Part shown: positions 36,023 to 49,267 of the stretch, piece by piece
Layout: the number at the start of each line of letters is the position of its first letter
Numbering within the stretch: position 1 is the stretch's first letter
Assembly (NCBI GenBank): GCA_023853785.1
Contig: JAJIRX010000567.1
Coordinates: 1,116,001-1,180,000, forward strand
Reading direction: 5' to 3'
Length of the DNA stretch: 64,000 bases
DNA from: Psilocybe azurescens
Lineage: Eukaryota; Basidiomycota; Agaricomycetes; Agaricales; Agrocybaceae
The notes under the pieces: generated by a model
Database searches by the model: none
The model's input: the letters and a program-made list of their open reading frames with translations, nothing else
What the model was told of the DNA's origin: nothing
Made by a program: the position numbers and the translations under genes

Positions 36023-37834
36023 ATGGCCGCTGAACATACAAAGCCCTCTGCCCTCATCTTTGGTCAGTATTCCCCTTAATTTCCCTCTTGTCCGGCTTTG
36101 ACCCGTCTCTACAGGTGGCTTGAACACATGTTCTCGTGCTCTTGCGGCTTTTCTTGTACCTGTCGGTGGAGAATCCAAAGTCTCTGTATGTTATTCCCAT
36201 CTTCTTATCGGTTGCTAGAGTTTGACACCTTTTTTATCAATCATAGCTCCTCCGGATCGTTGACAAGTACTCCGTGCATCCTGCCACCACGTAGGTCAAT
36301 CGTATAAATGCTGCTTCCCGCGCTTACTTTTTCATATCAACAAGATATATCGGTCCAGAATTCACAAAGGTCCTTGAAAACCCAGAGGTCGAATATCGTC
36401 AAGCCAATCTGACAGTTGCAGGTGGGAGAAATCCAGATGCTTGTCGTACTTCTAGCTCATGTCGCACTTTTACAGCCGCGATCGAGTCCGCCTTTGAACC
36501 TCCCGCAGGAAAGCCGCCCTTTGACTACGTTTTTGATTTTACCGGAGAGGTTAGAAATGACCGGAGCGAATTAGTAAGTCACAATCTAAGCTTTGCGATT
36601 CTTTCCACTCGACTGATGACCTCTTCACCAGATACAGATCAGTAGCACCTTTGCCATTGCCCGGCTGTTGGGCTTAGAGGCTGCAAAGCGTAAAGTCAAA
36701 GCTTATGTCAGGATCCAACAACCCTTCTACGAGACTTCTGCCAAGCATCCTGCTGTTGAGACGGAGGATGTCAAGCCTGTGGAGGCTATGGGTATCTGGT
36801 GGCACGAATCTCTTCGGATGCTTGCCTCAATTGCAGAGTCAGTCCATTTCCTCAACCTTATAGGACATGACTGATATCTTCTATAGTCTTAATCTTGTTA
36901 TCCTGAGAGTAGGCTTCGTCTATGGACCATATACCAATTTTGGCAACAGTAAGCTGCAAAAAAACCCGTAATTTTTACAGCCGTTTCTGAATCTATACCT
37001 GAAGTTATTAGCGCGATGACTGTGGCTTCTGTATATGGATACCTCGACAAACCCATGAAGTCTATGTACGTTTTTGAAGTCATCGCCACTCGACATCAAA
37101 CTTAAGTTTCTACAGGTGGTCTCCGGGTAAAAACCCGACTAATACTGTCCATGTCGACGACATCGCTGGCGGAGCCTGGACCTGTGCGACTTGGATAGCA
37201 GACAAAGGTCGCACGACCGCTGACCAGATTGCCGGAGTCAAACTCGTTTTCCATAACGACAAGGGCAAAGTCAAAGAGGTTCAGGGCATGACTCCTCATG
37301 ACCAAACTCCTGTGGCCCCATTATTCAACCTGGTATGGACTGTCTCGTCCTTCTTCTGATATGCAAGTTGACGTGTTTTAGGTCGACGATTCAAAAAGTA
37401 CCCTTGTCAGCACCGGAAAGACCATTTCTTCAGTCTTTGGAACCACATTTGAATTTTTCAACCTCGTGGAAAGTACCGTTTTCAAGGTGCGTTGATACCT
37501 ACATGATAGCTATTCGGACAACATCCCTGATGTATTCATCCCACGTTATTAGCTCATGGACGACCTGGAAGATATCAATGAACACCATGTGGAAGGATGG
37601 ACGGAGATGCTAATGGAATCGGTTCCGCCTATCACCAACACCCCGCTTTCTGCTTATATGGACAAGTATACCCTGGATAAACACATCGTCTCATTCGATA
37701 ATACCAAAATCAAGCAGGTTCTTGGTTATCAATTGTTACGGCCGGAATTCAACCACGATAATATCAAAGAAGTAGTGGACAAATGGAAGCAGGAGGGCGT
37801 CTGGCCCAACGTTACCAAATCTTCCAGTACTTAA
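36023..37834 (+). CDS. NAD-dependent epimerase/dehydratase-like SDR protein
   Basis: This is an extended short-chain dehydrogenase/reductase. The start is MAAEHTKPSALIF. Splicing gives the glycine-rich GGLNTCSRALAAFLVPVGGE. Next come VEYRQANLTVA, then FDYVFDFTGEVRNDRSELIQ and ISSTFAIARLLGLEAAKRK. The later segment RVGFVYGPYTNFGN follows the active-site region. TNTVHVDDIAGGAWTCATW is typical of extended SDRs. The end is WKQEGVWPNVTKSSST. I do not see a clear YxxxK active site; in this region the protein reads QQPFYETSAKH. The substrate is unknown. About nine exons joined with no frame problem. It diverges from membrane paralogue 2 by about 150 bp. Confidence 0.82.
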
Positions 37835-38458
37835 AAACGGATGTTTCACGCCTTTTTCAACACTCTCACCCAATTTTTAACGATCTTAATGCTGTGGTGA
37901 TCACAATGCTGTGTTCTCTCTCGTCTTTGTTAGTAGTTTGATTTGCATGCCCTCCTTTTTTGTCGTGTTTTTTTTCCCCATAATTTTTATATATCTTAAT
38001 TGTACCTTTTCCTCCCACCATATCTTTTTTAACAGTAGTACAGCTGCCTTGACAGGCCCTTTTAATAATAAATTAGTTTGATTAGATGCCCTTGACCGAC
38101 TTTTGTGCAACATGCATTGGAGCACATCCTCGTATTTTCAGCTTCTGACGAAATGGTGGTATCTTAATTAGCATTGTGAGAGGATCAGGACAAACATGTT
38201 GTGCTTCACTCCTGAACGTTTGAACGGTGTACTTGGGCCCCGCCTGAAGCAGAAACCGATCGCAAAAACCGAAACCAGCGTACGTTGAGAGAGAAAGAAA
38301 TCGTGGCTTAGACAAAGCAACAAAATATGTTTTTCAAGGGGATGATGACGTCAAATGATGGATGGCGTGTATTTATAGTTTGATCGATGTCTGTCACGAC
38401 ATACTCGAGTTCGAATTCTGAATTACTACTACTTGTCTGGTACTCGTCTGATTTGAAG
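37835..38458. other. Intergenic region with CRE palindrome near its right end
   Basis: These 624 bases separate two co-directional genes. The left part is T-rich and probably holds the 3' UTR. The right part contains the palindrome at 38346. I see no gene. Confidence 0.45.
38346..38353. promoter_or_regulatory. Perfect CRE palindrome TGACGTCA
   Basis: TGACGTCA is the consensus binding site of ATF/CREB-type bZIP factors. It lies 106 bases before the start codon of the small membrane protein at 38459. Use by such a factor is inferred. Confidence 0.5.
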
Positions 38459-39119
38459 ATGGAAATGTCCTCAGCTCACGCAGCGGATACGGATTATCTC
38501 GTCCGACAAGCCATGACCACAGGATACCAGTGGTCATCGTTGATCGTGCCTCCAGCATACCTCGTCTATATCGTCGCGCGCAAAGGAAGAGGCTCGTTAT
38601 CCCTAGACAGGTTCCTTGCGGCGACCTGGATTGGTGGACTAGGTGGTACGTCAAGTTTAGCGCTGCGTTGGATCATCGACACGCGCCTTTTTCTTCTAGG
38701 CGCAGCCGCGTTTGGAGGCGCCGCTTACGTTCGAAATGCGTATTCGAGCGAGCAGTTCGTTAGGGCCAGGAGAATAGAAACAGCGTATGATGTAGGGGTT
38801 CACTCTGCCCAAAAAATCGCCGTTTATGCTGATATTGATACTTACGATAGGTCGATAAACTGCGACGCAACGACCATTCAACAATAGGCGGCGTATTGGC
38901 GGCTGTGATCACACCAGCTATTCTGTGGAACCGCGCCAATGTTGTTAACCGTATGCATCTTGGAATGCTCTGTTGAACCACGCTAATTCTTTTCTTTCAA
39001 TAGTCATACTCGGAGGCGCTGGCTTGGGTAGCACAGCTGGCATTCTGACACACTACGGGAGGACAATGTCGGGGGACCCTCCCGCTGTAGTCGAAGTCTT
39101 GCCAGTACCGACGTCGTGA
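38459..39119 (+). CDS. Small membrane protein, unknown
   Basis: I do not recognise this protein. It starts MEMSSAHAADTDYLVRQAM; an in-frame ATG at 38387 could add 24 residues. Spliced, it reads PPAYLVYIVARKGRGSLSLD, then FLAATWIGGLGAAAFGGAAY, then RIETAYDVDKLRRNDHST. Next come IGGVLAAVITPAILWNRAN and LILGGAGLGSTAGILTHYG. It ends VVEVLPVPTS. Three glycine/alanine-rich hydrophobic segments suggest a small organelle membrane protein of about 160 residues. Introns are at about 38642-38699, 38792-38850 and 38953-39002, and the frame is intact. Confidence 0.7.
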
Positions 39120-39213
39120 TACTCCATATCACCGTTCTACATGTATTTGTATTCCGTATGCATCCCCTATTTTAATTGAGTAACCACTACAACTCTATTT
39201 TTTACAAGCATAA

Positions 39214-41916
39214 TCACTTCGTCTGGTCTCCATCCGAGTCCTTTCCTATGTCTCTCAAACGCCCATCAACATGAGGATGAACTATGAGAAGGTCATCATC
39301 CGCCTCCGCGGAAGCTTTCTTGCATTCACGTCCTTTCCGAGCATTATCACCGTCATATGCATCCACCGAACTCATATGCTCAGTAGACGATATCTTGAGG
39401 TGACTTTGATAATAGGATTTAGAACGTCCGCGATGTAAGGCCAGATTAGCGGCATATTTCCAGAGTCTGGTTGCAGCTGTCGATCGGTCCATCTTCGCAC
39501 TTTGAAATTCCTTTTCAAGCTCATTGATAGTAGGAAGGGTGTTCTTTTGCAAGAATTTTATGTCCTTTTCTCTCTTCCGGATCACTTTATTGACAAAATG
39601 CGATCCTATATTTCGAAATGGTGAGTAACGACAAGGAGCATCATCGGCACGAATTTACACACCAAGCATGTATTTCCTGACGATGGAGCTCATCATCTGG
39701 CCGCAATCGTGGTCGATGAGTATCTTTCCCTTTGTCAGAGCGTCGAAGCCGTCGTGCCCTTGAACCATGTATTCTCGTGTGACAATTCTGTACGTCCTTC
39801 CACCCACTTCGTTCTTGATAGGTTCTTCTGCATAATGTGATGCATCAAGCATCTTGTTGCTGTCAGCTTCAGCGGCAGGGATCAAAAGCCAGACGCCTAA
39901 AACGCGATGGCCGGGTTCCTTTCGAGAGTCCCAAGACACACGGAAACCAGAGATGGATGGGAAACGACTGGAGTAGAAAAATCGTCACGTCTTTTCATGA
40001 ACAACGACGTGGAATATAGATAAACGTACCCTTCTTGCGATGGCCAGGTGCTGAGGGAACTTTCAAGAGCATCCCAGAGTGTTGCACCATCTACTTCGAT
40101 GACCAGGATAGGGTCCTCGAATGGTAGAATCTCCATTATATCGCCAATCGTCATGAGCCCTTAAAAGATCGACGGTCAGGTTTTGAGCCCTATCACTGCA
40201 TTTGAAGCCTCGTACCTGGCCCATACGTTGAATCTCCTCTGAAAGTACCAGCACATAGAAAAACACCGTCAGAGCCCCTGCCACCATTTAGGCATAAAGC
40301 ATCGTCATATGCGTGTCTGCAGATATCAGCAAACCAATTGCAAATTGGTGACTTGAGGAGATAGTCAATGTCAAACGAGTACATCATGGAATGCGACATA
40401 CCTCCGTAACTCGAATGTAATAAGAACGGACGTCTATCATCACGTCCGTTCTACACACAGGCGCCTTCAAAGCCGACGATATGCCACCCAAGAGATTTTT
40501 CAGCAATTTAGTCATCGGCTCCGATGATATAGATCCTGGTTTGATGGAATGCCTTCTCCCTGTAAGTACATATCAATCAACTTGAAAAGTCTCCTTTAAA
40601 TCATAGAAAATACCTGTGATTTCGCTAATCACCATCCTCCTGATGCTGCCTTCGGGGGTTGGAGCCAGGCTGAGGGTCATTTCGCTGAGATCACGAAAGT
40701 CGGTGCCACTTTTAATAACCAAAACATCGCCAGTGTCAGACTCGGCCCCAAGGACTTTTTTCTTTGAGGTCGTAATTCTCCCAGGATGTAACACCTTGGC
40801 CTATGAAATACATATGATCGTGTCCTCCAAGTATGAGGTCTACGCCGTGCTCTGACGCAATGGGATTGGATTTCTGAGCAGAAGGCGATAAAGCTGATAG
40901 CTCTTTGGCAAGAGCAATGTCCTTTGAATCGTCAATTAAAACGTTACTCCTGATCAAGACAGTGCGCTAACATTGGGTAATCTTGGTTTATTTAGCCTTT
41001 AGCATGCCTGCCTAGAGTTGAAACGACTTACCGAGAATGGGTCAACGCAATGACGAGATCACAACGATATTCTCCATGTGGATCGCGAAGTTTTTTGATA
41101 ATTCAAGCCCAGTTTCTTTCATGGATTTGTAGACAAACTCGGCGGGCCAAGAAGCGACAGTTGTAATCCAATCTCTAAGGAAGTAATCAGTGTGCTGTCC
41201 TAAAAAGTATGTCAAAGGCATACTTTTCGACAAGGCCAATAAAGCCTATTCGGATCCCTGCTCTTTCGATGACAATAAGCTGATGCAGGTGCTTTGGAGT
41301 CCGAGAAGTAGTGGTATCAATAATGTTGCTAAGAATCCAGGGCTATTCACGTTTCGCACATTATAGGAGCTTTGAGAGAATTGATTCAAGTTTCGAGGAC
41401 AGGCTTACGAAGTTTGTATCGTTGACGAGTTTACAAAGATGGGGATATCCTGAGGTATAGTGGTCAGAAGTCGATCAGACCCTGGTCAATGGTATGTTTT
41501 CAGTACCGAAATCAAAATCGTGATTGCCTGTTTTCACAAGATGGTAAGAACACACCAGTAACACACACAAGATTTGACGAACCAGTGACAGAGACATCTA
41601 TTCCCAACTCATTCATTACAGGAACCTAATTCACATTGATTTCCGTCATCAAGATGGATGTTAGATATGGAGCACCCTCAATCACCATATGACTCCCTCT
41701 AGTGACAGAGCTTTCAACTGAAGGAGAGAACACATCACCAGAGAAGAGAAAAAGTCCATCTCTTTTTCCATCCGATCTCTCTGACCATTGGCTTCGAAGG
41801 TCGTCCGCTAGGGCTGCAAATTGAGTGACATCTATGGTTTCCGTACGAGAGATCTTTTGTAGGGTAACACGATATACATCATTGAAATGCAGAATAGGCA
41901 GAGTGATAGATGCCAT
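39214..41916 (-). CDS. 5'-nucleotidase-like metallophosphoesterase
   Basis: This is a bacterial UshA/CD73-type phosphoesterase. The start MASITLPILHFNDVYRV contains the first metal motif. The others are LFLFSGDVFSPS, GNHDFDFG (near 41515) and ILGGHDHMYF. The C-terminal substrate domain is recognisable from ITGKRHSIKPG, GLMTIGDIMEILPFEDPILV and RTYRIVTREYMVQGHDGFDA. A basic-acidic tail follows. The T6 at 40756-40761 has one base too many; removal joins NYDLKEK to VLGAESDTGDVLVIKSG. There is no clear signal peptide from 41916. An upstream ATG at 42039 adds a hydrophobic stretch (LITSILDLIAIFSLVYHF) that might act as an anchor. The substrate is not determined. Confidence 0.88.
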
Positions 41917-42322
41917 GCGATAGGGTAGTGTACGAGAGTCTGATTTTCTATACACGTCAAAATGGTAAACCAAGGAGAAGATTGCGATGAGATCAAGTAT
42001 GGAGGTGATAAGCCAGTCACTAAACTTTTTAAAGTACATATTAACTTGGATTGTGTCATTGGTCGGTCGTGTGTACTGCTCCCGTGCCCATGATCTGCAC
42101 GATTCTGCCGTAACAGGACCCTCCCACCCAACTACGACGATTATGTACAGCAGTGAGAAGGGTGACTACAGGACGAGCAAGAATATGGATCTAGGAATCG
42201 ATTCGAACCAGCCGTGTACTCGAGCACCCACGATCATGGGATAGATCCCGCTCGTCTTAACCTTTACCGACATCCGAATCTCATAACCCCGGTATAAATT
42301 GTTAAGCAGCATCAAAAATACG
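41917..42322. promoter_or_regulatory. Divergent promoter, 5'-nucleotidase / cytochrome b561
   Basis: These 406 bases lie between two diverging starts. Part may belong to an upstream start of the nucleotidase (42039). No named motif was seen. Confidence 0.4.
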
Positions 42323-43455
42323 ATGCCCACGTCTCCCGCAGACAACGCGTCGGATAGGTCAAGCTACGAACTAAAACCTCCGAAACTCCCTGAACAAAGG
42401 GATTCGCCTGCTCCTGAACAGAGGACTTTGCCAGCCACAGACATGGCCTACGATCAGTCATTAAAACCGGAGGGACGTTCGGGAGACGCTATTTCGCGCC
42501 AAACGGCCTTGGTTAGTTTCACGTTGATTCTAGGGCGTGGCAGTTGCTAATGGCCATTTTGAAGATATCAGCTTCGGTAATTAGCACGCATATACTACTG
42601 AATACTTTGTATTGAAACGAGTCCTGTCTGACAGATCGTTATGGCTACTACATGGACGATAGTTTTAATGAACGCCCCTACGAAGGTGGGGTGGTTTGCG
42701 TTCCATCCACCTCTACAGTCCTTAGCGATATTATTATTCACCTTTGGTTTGTCCGGGGCGCATATATTTATACTCAAACGTGACTCATTCCATTGAAACG
42801 CAGGGATCATAACTCTCCAGCCTACATCCCAGCCAAGAACTAAAACTGCAGGCCTGGTACGACATCAAATGGCGATCTTTATTGTCGGCTTTCCTGCAAT
42901 TACACTGGGTACCATGGCCGTCTCTTATAATAAATGGCTACGCGGTGCCAACCATTTTACAACCTGGCATGGAGTGAGTGTTTGCGAGCATTCTATTTCC
43001 CATTAGTGATTTACTATCGTCTAGTTATTTGGAATTATAACCATGGTATGGCTATTGTTCCAAATATTTCTGGGAGCTGGAAGCGTGTGGTATGGTGGCG
43101 CGCTTTTCGGTGGCGGTATGAAAGCCAAAGCGTTATGGAAGTATCACAGGTGTGTTCTGGCCGAAGTTGTTTCTTAAGGTGCTAACAACTTCTGAAGGCT
43201 CTCGGGTTACGCCTTGTTCCCCTTGTTATTGTTCACAGTCCACCTTGGTGGAGCTTGGTCCTCGTGGGGAGAAAGGTATAGCTATGGGATTGTACGATTG
43301 TTGGCGTACACTGTGGCTCCAGTGGCCATTTTGGCAGGCGTCTATGTACGCATTAGGTTAGTCAAAAAGCCTATATGCAATTAGCAGAACTATTCATTGA
43401 CGACTTGCAAATGGTTAGGCCTTCCAAAATGCAATTCACCATTAATAAGTTGTAA
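42323..43455 (+). CDS. Cytochrome b561 domain protein
   Basis: This is a multi-pass membrane protein that carries electrons through two b hemes. A polar N-terminal region of about 60 residues (MPTSPADNASDRSSYEL) precedes the membrane domain. Candidate heme histidines sit in four helices: FAFHPPLQSLALLFFTFG, VRHQMAIFIVGFPAIT, HFTTWHGIFGIITMVW and LWKYHRLSGYALFPLLL. The domain ends with YTVAPVAILAGVYVRIR, followed by a short tail (KMQFTINKL). Introns are at about 42511-42632, 42745-42810, 42975-43028, 43150-43197 and 43358-43420. The frame is intact. No DOMON domain is seen. It converges with the GBF1 gene, 65 bp apart. Confidence 0.87.
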
Positions 43456-43520
43456 TTATGTGTAACATGTGAATTGAAGTGTTAGTTAGAAAATCCGTTC
43501 GTACTGTAACATGCCATAAA

Positions 43521-46500
43521 TTAATCTGTGGTCGAGGGTGTCGCAGTTTGGGGGGGAGGTATCGGGATTACTTCAGTAAGGAATCCTGGTAGGAATCGTT
43601 CCATCCGTTCATGGGTATTCAGCCACAGAGTTTTCTGTAGTTCTTCTTCTCCGGACCCAGGGGGTATGAGTATTCCAACAGCGTTCATAACAAGGAGAAC
43701 GTTCTTTAATGACTCAGGAACTGCTTCGAACTGGAAGCCATATATGAGCGTATCCCTCTTTCGGATTGAAGTACAAAGGACATACCAGCTGATCTCCGCG
43801 ATTGACGTTCATGAGTCGATCCAAGAGATCCAATACTTGAATCCATAGCAACCTGAAGTCCGTTTTGGCCCTGCTTTCACGTAGCTCGAGATGCATGAAT
43901 ACTTTGCAAAGGAGAGCTGATCCTCTGAGCCGAGTCTCTGCCATGCCCTGTGGGTCCTTAAAAGCAACTTGAGGTTTCAGAAGTTCGTCCACAAGGGGGG
44001 AAAACAACGCGGTTGAAGACTTCTTCGACTTTCTTCTGCTCTGAGTCATTGGTCAACGGAGAACCAAGAAGAATGCGCTGCAAATGACTGATGGCATTGT
44101 GCCGTATTTCTCGGGTAGCGTTAACAGATTGGCGACCGAGTACAACAAGCAGTGGGAGGCCCATGTTCCTCCATGCTAAATTAGCAGGTCAGAAAATGTG
44201 GCATAGATCACTCTTTTCTAGTCACCTTGTACTTCATCTACTTGAGAAGTTTGAAGGAATGTCAACAATTTCTTGTGTAAGACAGGTAACAGATCGATGG
44301 CCTTCTTTCCACGACCAATGCCCGGTGAGCTAGTTCAAAGAGAAGAGAATTAATATAGATATATACGAAACAATAAAACAATAACGTTACTTTGATGCGG
44401 TTAAAGGTTCTGCGCGACGACCTCTATGATGATGCTGTTCTTGTAACGTGCTCGCAGCAGTTGCAAAGTCGTCCAGTACAGTCAGTAGGCCCGAGAAATT
44501 GTCAAGAGCGACAGAATTATCTGGTCCTTCCGCCGCTAAAGTTTCGATGAGATCAAAGACATGCGCGCAGCCTCAGCATGCGCCATCGTAGAGCGTATCA
44601 TAGCAAACACAAGGTTCCATTCAGTTTGAGATCTATATTGCAATGGTATCAACACTTCATTTCTCACAAAAGGTGAGAGACAACTTACCGAATAATATCT
44701 TTGTGCTTCTGTATAACCAAGATGAGTCCAGCGATTACCTGCTCTCCAACAAGATTTGAAATGGAAGGTGGAAGGCCAGCAAGTAGGTCAAAGGCAACAT
44801 AGATCTGATCTCTTAACGGAGGCTTGATTCCAATGAGTTATAATATGTACCAGACAAATTAAGAGACATACATGCTGTGCCAATAGCTGGCACAAACGCA
44901 AGAGACACACAATGGCCCTCTCAATCAGAAGTATGCTATATTCCGTTGGTGTTGACAAGAGAGCAGATAGATGCTCGAAGACAATGGGCCTGGTAAAGGT
45001 AGATTAGAAGGAGGTTTTGTATATAAATAGAATTGTTGATACCATAGTTCTTCGATGTATTGTGGGGCTTGGCTTGTAATACTGACCATGATCTCTAACA
45101 GAAACACGGAGGCTGGATCATAAGGAAGCTGGTGACCACCTCGATCGTCAATAGGGGGATCGAATCATCAGAATGTATTTTGAGTTTGGCAACTGTTCTT
45201 TCATGAGCAAGAGCTTCAAGCGCGCGTACAGCTGCCACCAATGCTTCGGGCTCAAGTTGACTAGTTTATAGTCTTGTCAGGGCCAGCACCGCTGAAAGTA
45301 AGATATACTCACATTATCTGACTGTACAGTTCATCTAACCGACAGGAGGTAATGCAGTCGATTGTTGAAAGTGTGTTCTCAACATCAGCTTCCGTCGCAT
45401 CAGGTACGCCCATATCGGAGCTGTAGGGAGTCATCAAGTATGAAGACAACGCAGACAAAAGCCCTCCTTCGTTTCGAACTTGTGACCTAGAGGGTTGACT
45501 TCCTCGAAGAGGAATCATTGTAACACCTCCAAGGAAATCTTCCATTTGCAACATTCTTGTGGGTAACAGGGAATGCAAGAAGAGGTTTTGAAACATTTCG
45601 AAGATCTGCATCGGAACACGGGTAAGAATTGATAAGATTCGCAGTAAAATTGAAATAATCACTTGGGTCCAACCTTCTCGTAATGCGTTTCCGTTTCCGT
45701 TGACGATATTGAACAGAACCACTGCGGCGAGCTGCCCCTGAAATTGGTCCCAAACTCTACCGACAGTCTCGAGACGGTGACAGATTGGCCCTCAATGTCG
45801 ATCACAGGGTAAACGGGGACGTGGGCAGGTAAAGAATCCGATAATAAGCTGGTTGCTTGAGAGAGCGAAACAACCACAAAGTCGAAGACATCTGGTAGGC
45901 GGAAATGTCCCGCCAGAGTTGCACACTGTCGGAAGCCTGCAATAGCACGTTGGATGATATAATCATCTTCAAAACTGATGAACGCATAAGCAATCGCGGA
46001 TATAACAGGTCTCCAAACCGCTTTGAACATTTCGATATCGAATGCTGACGTGTTACAGACCATGTATTCACCTACATCACATTAGTTAGCAAGCTACGAT
46101 CACCTGTTATCTGAGAGTATGAACCTGTTTGTCGGGATCGAGCCAAGAGTTCCTTCCAGGCATACTCAAAGCCTAGCTGCCCGATATGTTCTTCTGGCAT
46201 GACGATCTCTCGTTTGCGAATGGAATCGTAGATGCTTTGCTAAAGTGATACAAATTAGTCAACTTTGGCTGACAGACATGAAAGGCAAACTCACTAGGAA
46301 TTCGGCTGAGAAATCGGACCCATCGTTCACACCTCGCAGATTTCGTTTATAATCGTCAATTGTCATCCTTTTCTGAGGAGATGAAATTTTGAGAGATTCG
46401 AATACAGCCCTGAAAGAAGTAAACTGAGATGAAACTTACCCGGACTTGAGGATTATGTTGATCGGTATTGAGCATGATTATGGAGTATGCAAGTACATGT

Positions 46501-49084
46501 GTGGCATCTTCACTCTTAATTTCAGCTTGCAAACTTTCATTAATTGGGGCAATAGCTCATTTAAAATGAGTAAATACCAGGGCCCGCTCCAAAGTATGTC
46601 GATGCAAATGTTTCTGCAATTCGAGATATTTGCTGTGATTCTCCGGGGAGCCGGAATGCTTCTAGCATTTCTCGCATAGCTTCTGCTACTGGTTTCTAAG
46701 GACAAGGATTAGAAAACAGAAGGATTCAACAAAAAGTGCACCATACATCCTTGAAGTCAAACAATCCGACAAATTCTTTCAGTAGGTCAAGATTGTCTGG
46801 CTTTGATAAAAAGTCGCCAAGAAGACGTTTATCGATCCTGCTAGACCCTTTCAGGAACATCGCAAGGCTGCGGTTTTTGAAACCTCGGGGAAAGGTCCGC
46901 ATATATAAGCTTGTTCTCTTCGAGAAATGCTAGGCCAGCCTTTGGTTTAGAGTTGAAGCGTGCGGCGCCAGTCAAAATAAGCTGTTTCTTTGACTTTGCT
47001 TGAAGCAGGGACTCTGTCGACGGGAAATCCTACTCCAACATAAGCAGCTGGAGAAGAAGAAGCTGGTGGATCCTTACCGACGACCATATTGACACAGATG
47101 TACCCTGACGAACGATAAATGAGAAATCGGCAATAAATTCAAGTTTACACAGGTGTTACCAACATCATTAGCACGCGCAGCCATGTCATTCACGAACGAA
47201 AGTAAAAGCTCCAGGCAGATGTACTGCACATTTCTCTGAGAGTCCAGTGTCCCCACGTGATGGGAGGGGTATACAGACTTGGATAAATGTTTAGTGAACG
47301 CCAAAATATTAAAGGAGTCAATTTACCTTGGTGAGGAAGTCAATGAGCCTCTCAAAAGGTTTTCACAATTGATATCACAATCGTAATTGGTATAAAGGTC
47401 AACCATAAAGCTCGGGTGTCCAGCAATATGGCTGAGGGTTTCTAAAATGAGATCTCGAGTTTCTCCGCGAGCAGGTGGTACCGACAGCCTTGTAGGAGAC
47501 GTGGCGGCACCTTCAGAGTCAGGTTTGTCGGCAGGCATCAACAGGGGGCTATTAGCGTTCGGCGTCCCAGGCCTCGGCGATGGGGAGTAATTCCGAGACT
47601 TCGAACCACCAAGCATGGGCATATTTCCTGGACCTTTGCCTTGATGGGCCGATGTGGGCGGTGTTAATCTATCAATGGTGAAAGTCAAAAATAGCTCTTG
47701 TTGAAGTTTAAGATGTTTGCGCATAGTGTCCAAGATAGTTGAAATGGTGCGAAGTGCCCAGTGGAGAACGTTGTTATTTTCGGATCGGGCAAGTTGGAAG
47801 AGAAATTTGCACCCTGGATCAACGACTATTGCCTTCAAGGAAGGAAATTGTGCAAGAGTCGACCCAGATTCTTCGAAGGCTGCATTGAGAATACCCAAAG
47901 CCATCAGACGTGTCGAATCAGTGTGCTGTTGGTCATTAGGGTCTAAAACGTTGACCAAAACACGAAGTAACTCGAGTATTGAAGGAAGGCCATCTGCAAA
48001 ACGGAGTGTAAAGTAAATTCATGAAAGATTGGGGTAGACATACATTCCGGTCGGCTTGTTGGTGACATTGGAATGGGTGGAACATCATCATTCTTTGGCT
48101 CTGGAGTTGCTTTTCCTTGCTTTTCTTGTTCAGCTTCAGTTTCGGTAGACGAGTCTTCTTCTGATAAAGGTTCCTCGTCTTTCGCAGTGACAGACATTCG
48201 GAGTTCAATTTCCGCGGCCTCATCATCATGCCCTACAAGGAGTTTTGCCTCTTCTTCTTCGGGGTCCAGGGTGTATAGCTTCGAGAAGACAGTTCTGACG
48301 AGGCTGTGCATTGTCGTTTCGGCGGAGCGACGAAGGGTTTCTAGAAAGGCATTAAGAAAGATTTAATATAATTTCGAGAGTACCGACTCACCACTCAGGC
48401 GCATCTGACAACATGTTGTCAGAACTGTCTCCAGCATTTCGCAAACCTCTATGTCTCCCAAGCCCCCTCCTACAGATCCACACAAGCAATCTTGTATAAC
48501 AATCATAATCCTTAGAAGTACAACTTCATCTCCGGAAGAGTCACTGGCCTCGAACTTGCAATGTGAGATAGTACTGCTTAGCTCTATCAAAGCTGAATCT
48601 ATAGCTGGTGAGTTAGGAGAGATTAAACTGCATATGAAGAAGCTATGGAGAGCCGACAGGGCGGCGGATGTGATGGGACCTGTAGAAAGAGGGGAACGCA
48701 AGATTGCAAAGAAGGGAGAAAGCAGATCGATGAGTTCCACCTGATGGACGTCTGGCGCAGGGAGTTAGTACATTGAAAAGGATACAGGCCAATGGACGAG
48801 GTACCATGCATGTCTTTTACGGCCCTTTTGAGCTCAAGAAAGCCGGCCATAAGTTCGGCCTCTCTGCTAACTCTTCCAGAGATACGCGTTTGATTAACTG
48901 GCGAGGATATTCTAAGCCCCATATTTGTCCCTAAAGCGGGTGATTCTCTGACGGCCATGGTATGCATAGAGGAAGCCCATCGTGAGTTCTTGCGCATGAC
49001 GGTGGTCACTGCAAGGATTTCGGAAAGCAGAACATGCTTGAGCAAGGCCGGGGTCGGTGGATGAGTCGGATTAAGGATGGACAT
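43521..49084 (-). CDS. GEA2: ARF guanine nucleotide exchange factor, GBF1/GEA type
   Basis: This large Golgi ARF-GEF activates Arf1 for COPI coat formation. It starts MSILNPTHPPTPALLKHVLL followed by TVMRKNSRWASS, typical of the DCB domain. The HUS box NYDCDINCENLFERLIDFL is at 47320-47400. The Sec7 domain (about 46430-47000) has LTGAARFNSKPKAGLAFLEE, then EAFRLPGESQQISRIAETFA and AYSIIMLNTDQHNPQVR. The C-terminal HDS region ends PPPQTATPSTTD. Three run errors are evident: A4 at 47354-47357 (short), T5 at 46874-46878 inside Sec7 (short) and G6 at 43995-44000 (long). The Sec7 catalytic glutamate loop (FRLPGE) is intact. GEA1 versus GEA2 naming is arbitrary. Confidence 0.9.
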
Positions 49085-49267
49085 GGGGAGATAGAGAATT
49101 GTTACAGACGCGACTTGGAAGGTATATATGAGCGACAACACGTCTGCGATCTCACAAGCCAAGACAGATTGGCTGACGTAATGCAATTAACAGAACGACA
49201 CGTTAAGACACGTTCTAACTCTCTCATTGACTCAAAAGTACTGTACAAAAGGTATAGACCAAAACGG

